A stretch of DNA of 64,000 nucleotides, from positions 3,688,808 through 3,752,807 of the forward strand of contig NZ_CP022463.1 of assembly GCF_002224485.1 (NCBI RefSeq), read 5' to 3'. The stretch's first letter is position 1, and every line of letters starts with the position of its first letter. Source of the DNA: Sinomonas sp. R1AF57. Its GTDB lineage: Bacteria > Actinomycetota > Actinomycetes > Actinomycetales > Micrococcaceae. Below are positions 63,127-64,000 of the stretch, piece by piece. The position numbers and the translations under genes are program-made. The notes beneath the pieces were generated by a model, which was not told where the DNA came from, ran no database searches, and worked only from the letters and a program-made list of their open reading frames with translations.

Positions 63127-63245
63127 ACATGTAAAAGATATGAGACGGGGACTGGGTGTGGCCAGTGCCCGCGAAGATCCCTCTGCCTCGAGGGCCGTGT
63201 CCGTAGGCTGTGACGCGGAAGCACCCAATGCGAAGGGAACCACCC

Positions 63246-64000
63246 ATGTCCTACACGGCCGCCGAGAACCGCTACGACTCCATGGAGTACCGCTCCACCG
63301 GGCGGAGCGGCCTCAAGCTCCCCGCCCTCTCCCTGGGACTGTGGCAGAACTTCGGCACCGACCGGTCCGAGGAGACGCAGCGGGCCATCCTGCGCCGAGC
63401 GTTCGACCGCGGCGTGACCCACTTCGACCTCGCCAACAACTACGGACCGCCGTACGGCCGCGCCGAGGAGAACATGGGCCGTTACCTGCGGGACGACTTC
63501 GCGCCCTACCGGGACGAGCTGATCATCTCGACCAAGGCCGGCTGGGACATGTGGCCGGGGCCGTACGGCCAGGGCGGCGGGTCCCGGAAGTACGTCCTCG
63601 CGAGCCTGGACCAGTCGCTCAAGCGGCTCGGCCTCGACTACGTGGACATCTTCTACAGCCACCGGTTCGACCCCGAGACGCCCATCGAGGAGACCATGAT
63701 GGCGCTCGACACCGCGGTCCGGTCCGGGCGCGCGCTGTACGCGGGCATCTCTTCGTACTCGGCGTCGAAGACCCGCGAGGCCGCGGAGATCGCGCGTGAC
63801 CTCGGCACTCCGCTGCTCATCCACCAGCCCTCGTACTCGATGCTCAACCGCTGGATCGAGGAGGACCTCCTCGACGAGCTCGCAGCCCAGGGCATGGGCT
63901 GCATTGTGTTCACCGCGCTCGCCCAGGGCCTCCTGACCGACCGCTACCTCGACGGCATCCCCGCCGACTCGCGTGCGGCCCGCGAGGGCTCGTCCATCCT
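63246..64000 (+). CDS. Aldo/keto reductase, YghZ/glyceraldehyde-3-phosphate reductase-like (3' end outside window)
   Basis: The frame from ATG 63246 stays open to the window end (251 codons). It reads YRSTGRSGLKLPALSLGLWQ, THFDLANNYGPPYGRAEENM (Asp, Tyr), LIISTKAGWDMWPGPYGQGG (Lys) and DIFYSHRFDPETPIEETMMA (His). The NNYGPPYG segment marks the YghZ/potassium-channel-beta-like subgroup that reduces L-glyceraldehyde 3-phosphate and methylglyoxal. GAAGGGAACC precedes the ATG. About 80 C-terminal residues are missing from the window. Confidence 0.92.
   Translation, partial: MSYTAAENRYDSMEYRSTGRSGLKLPALSLGLWQNFGTDRSEETQRAILRRAFDRGVTHFDLANNYGPPYGRAEENMGRYLRDDFAPYRDELIISTKAGWDMWPGPYGQGGGSRKYVLASLDQSLKRLGLDYVDIFYSHRFDPETPIEETMMALDTAVRSGRALYAGISSYSASKTREAAEIARDLGTPLLIHQPSYSMLNRWIEEDLLDELAAQGMGCIVFTALAQGLLTDRYLDGIPADSRAAREGSSI

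Overview
The window is high-GC actinobacterial chromosome around the replication origin, most like a member of the Micrococcaceae (Arthrobacter/Sinomonas type). This rests on gene order (trxBA, parBA, rsmG, jag, yidC, yidD, rnpA, rpmH, dnaA, dnaN, gnd, recF, DUF721, gyrB, gyrA, DUF3566, tRNA-Ile, DLW-39, tRNA-Ala, cyclophilin, rhomboid), the many GTG starts and the strong G/C bias at third codon positions. The genus is inferred; there is no 16S gene here.

Layout. 1-567: end of trxB and trxA. 568-4893: a 4.3 kb stretch with no convincing gene, holding five exact parS cores plus one degenerate copy, a DnaA-box cluster (2.6-3.1 kb) and a 4 x 23 bp tandem repeat. A sixth exact parS lies in a perfect 28-bp palindrome just after parB, and a seventh lies inside parA. 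4894-10490: the leftward run parB-parA-rsmG-jag-yidC-yidD-rnpA-rpmH. 10491-11033 is the divergent rpmH/dnaA region. 11034-22629: the rightward replication block dnaA-dnaN-gnd-recF-DUF721-gyrB-gyrA-DUF3566, with the likely oriC between dnaA and dnaN. 22710-23066: tRNA-Ile(GAT), a 39-aa DLW-39 gene, tRNA-Ala(TGC) and a strong hairpin. 23.1-30.5 kb: a GH84 enzyme, EamA transporter, Imm-5-like protein, glycosyltransferase, a repeat-rich membrane protein, cyclophilin and rhomboid protease.

After the rhomboid gene the conserved actinobacterial order (usually crgA, sortase, pbpA/pknB) is absent and an accessory region runs to the end. It includes an ArsR/SRPBCC pair, polysaccharide deacetylase, pirin-GNAT fusion, SDR, DHA2 exporter, a two-gene ABC exporter, a UDG-superfamily protein with an odd acidic N-terminus, an S4 protein, a dehydrogenase remnant beside a perfect inverted repeat, a phosphatase/NnrD pair, two aldo-keto reductases, and a CsoR/CstR-like repressor facing a rhodanese-TSUP-rhodanese cluster with the operator inside the promoter spacer. 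It also has a Ser/Thr kinase, MFS, lactonase, hemerythrin, a LysR/FUSC pair, ChaB and lysE/lysG.

The most unusual feature is three intergenic copies (30.5, 31.75 and 34.3 kb) of a composite element made of DnaA boxes plus a motif AACTTACAnnnnTGTAGTT. They bracket two small gene cassettes exactly where the conserved gene order ends. Together with the gene-free parS/DnaA-box/iteron-like region left of parB, they suggest that DnaA- and ParB-binding DNA is spread over more than 30 kb around the origin.
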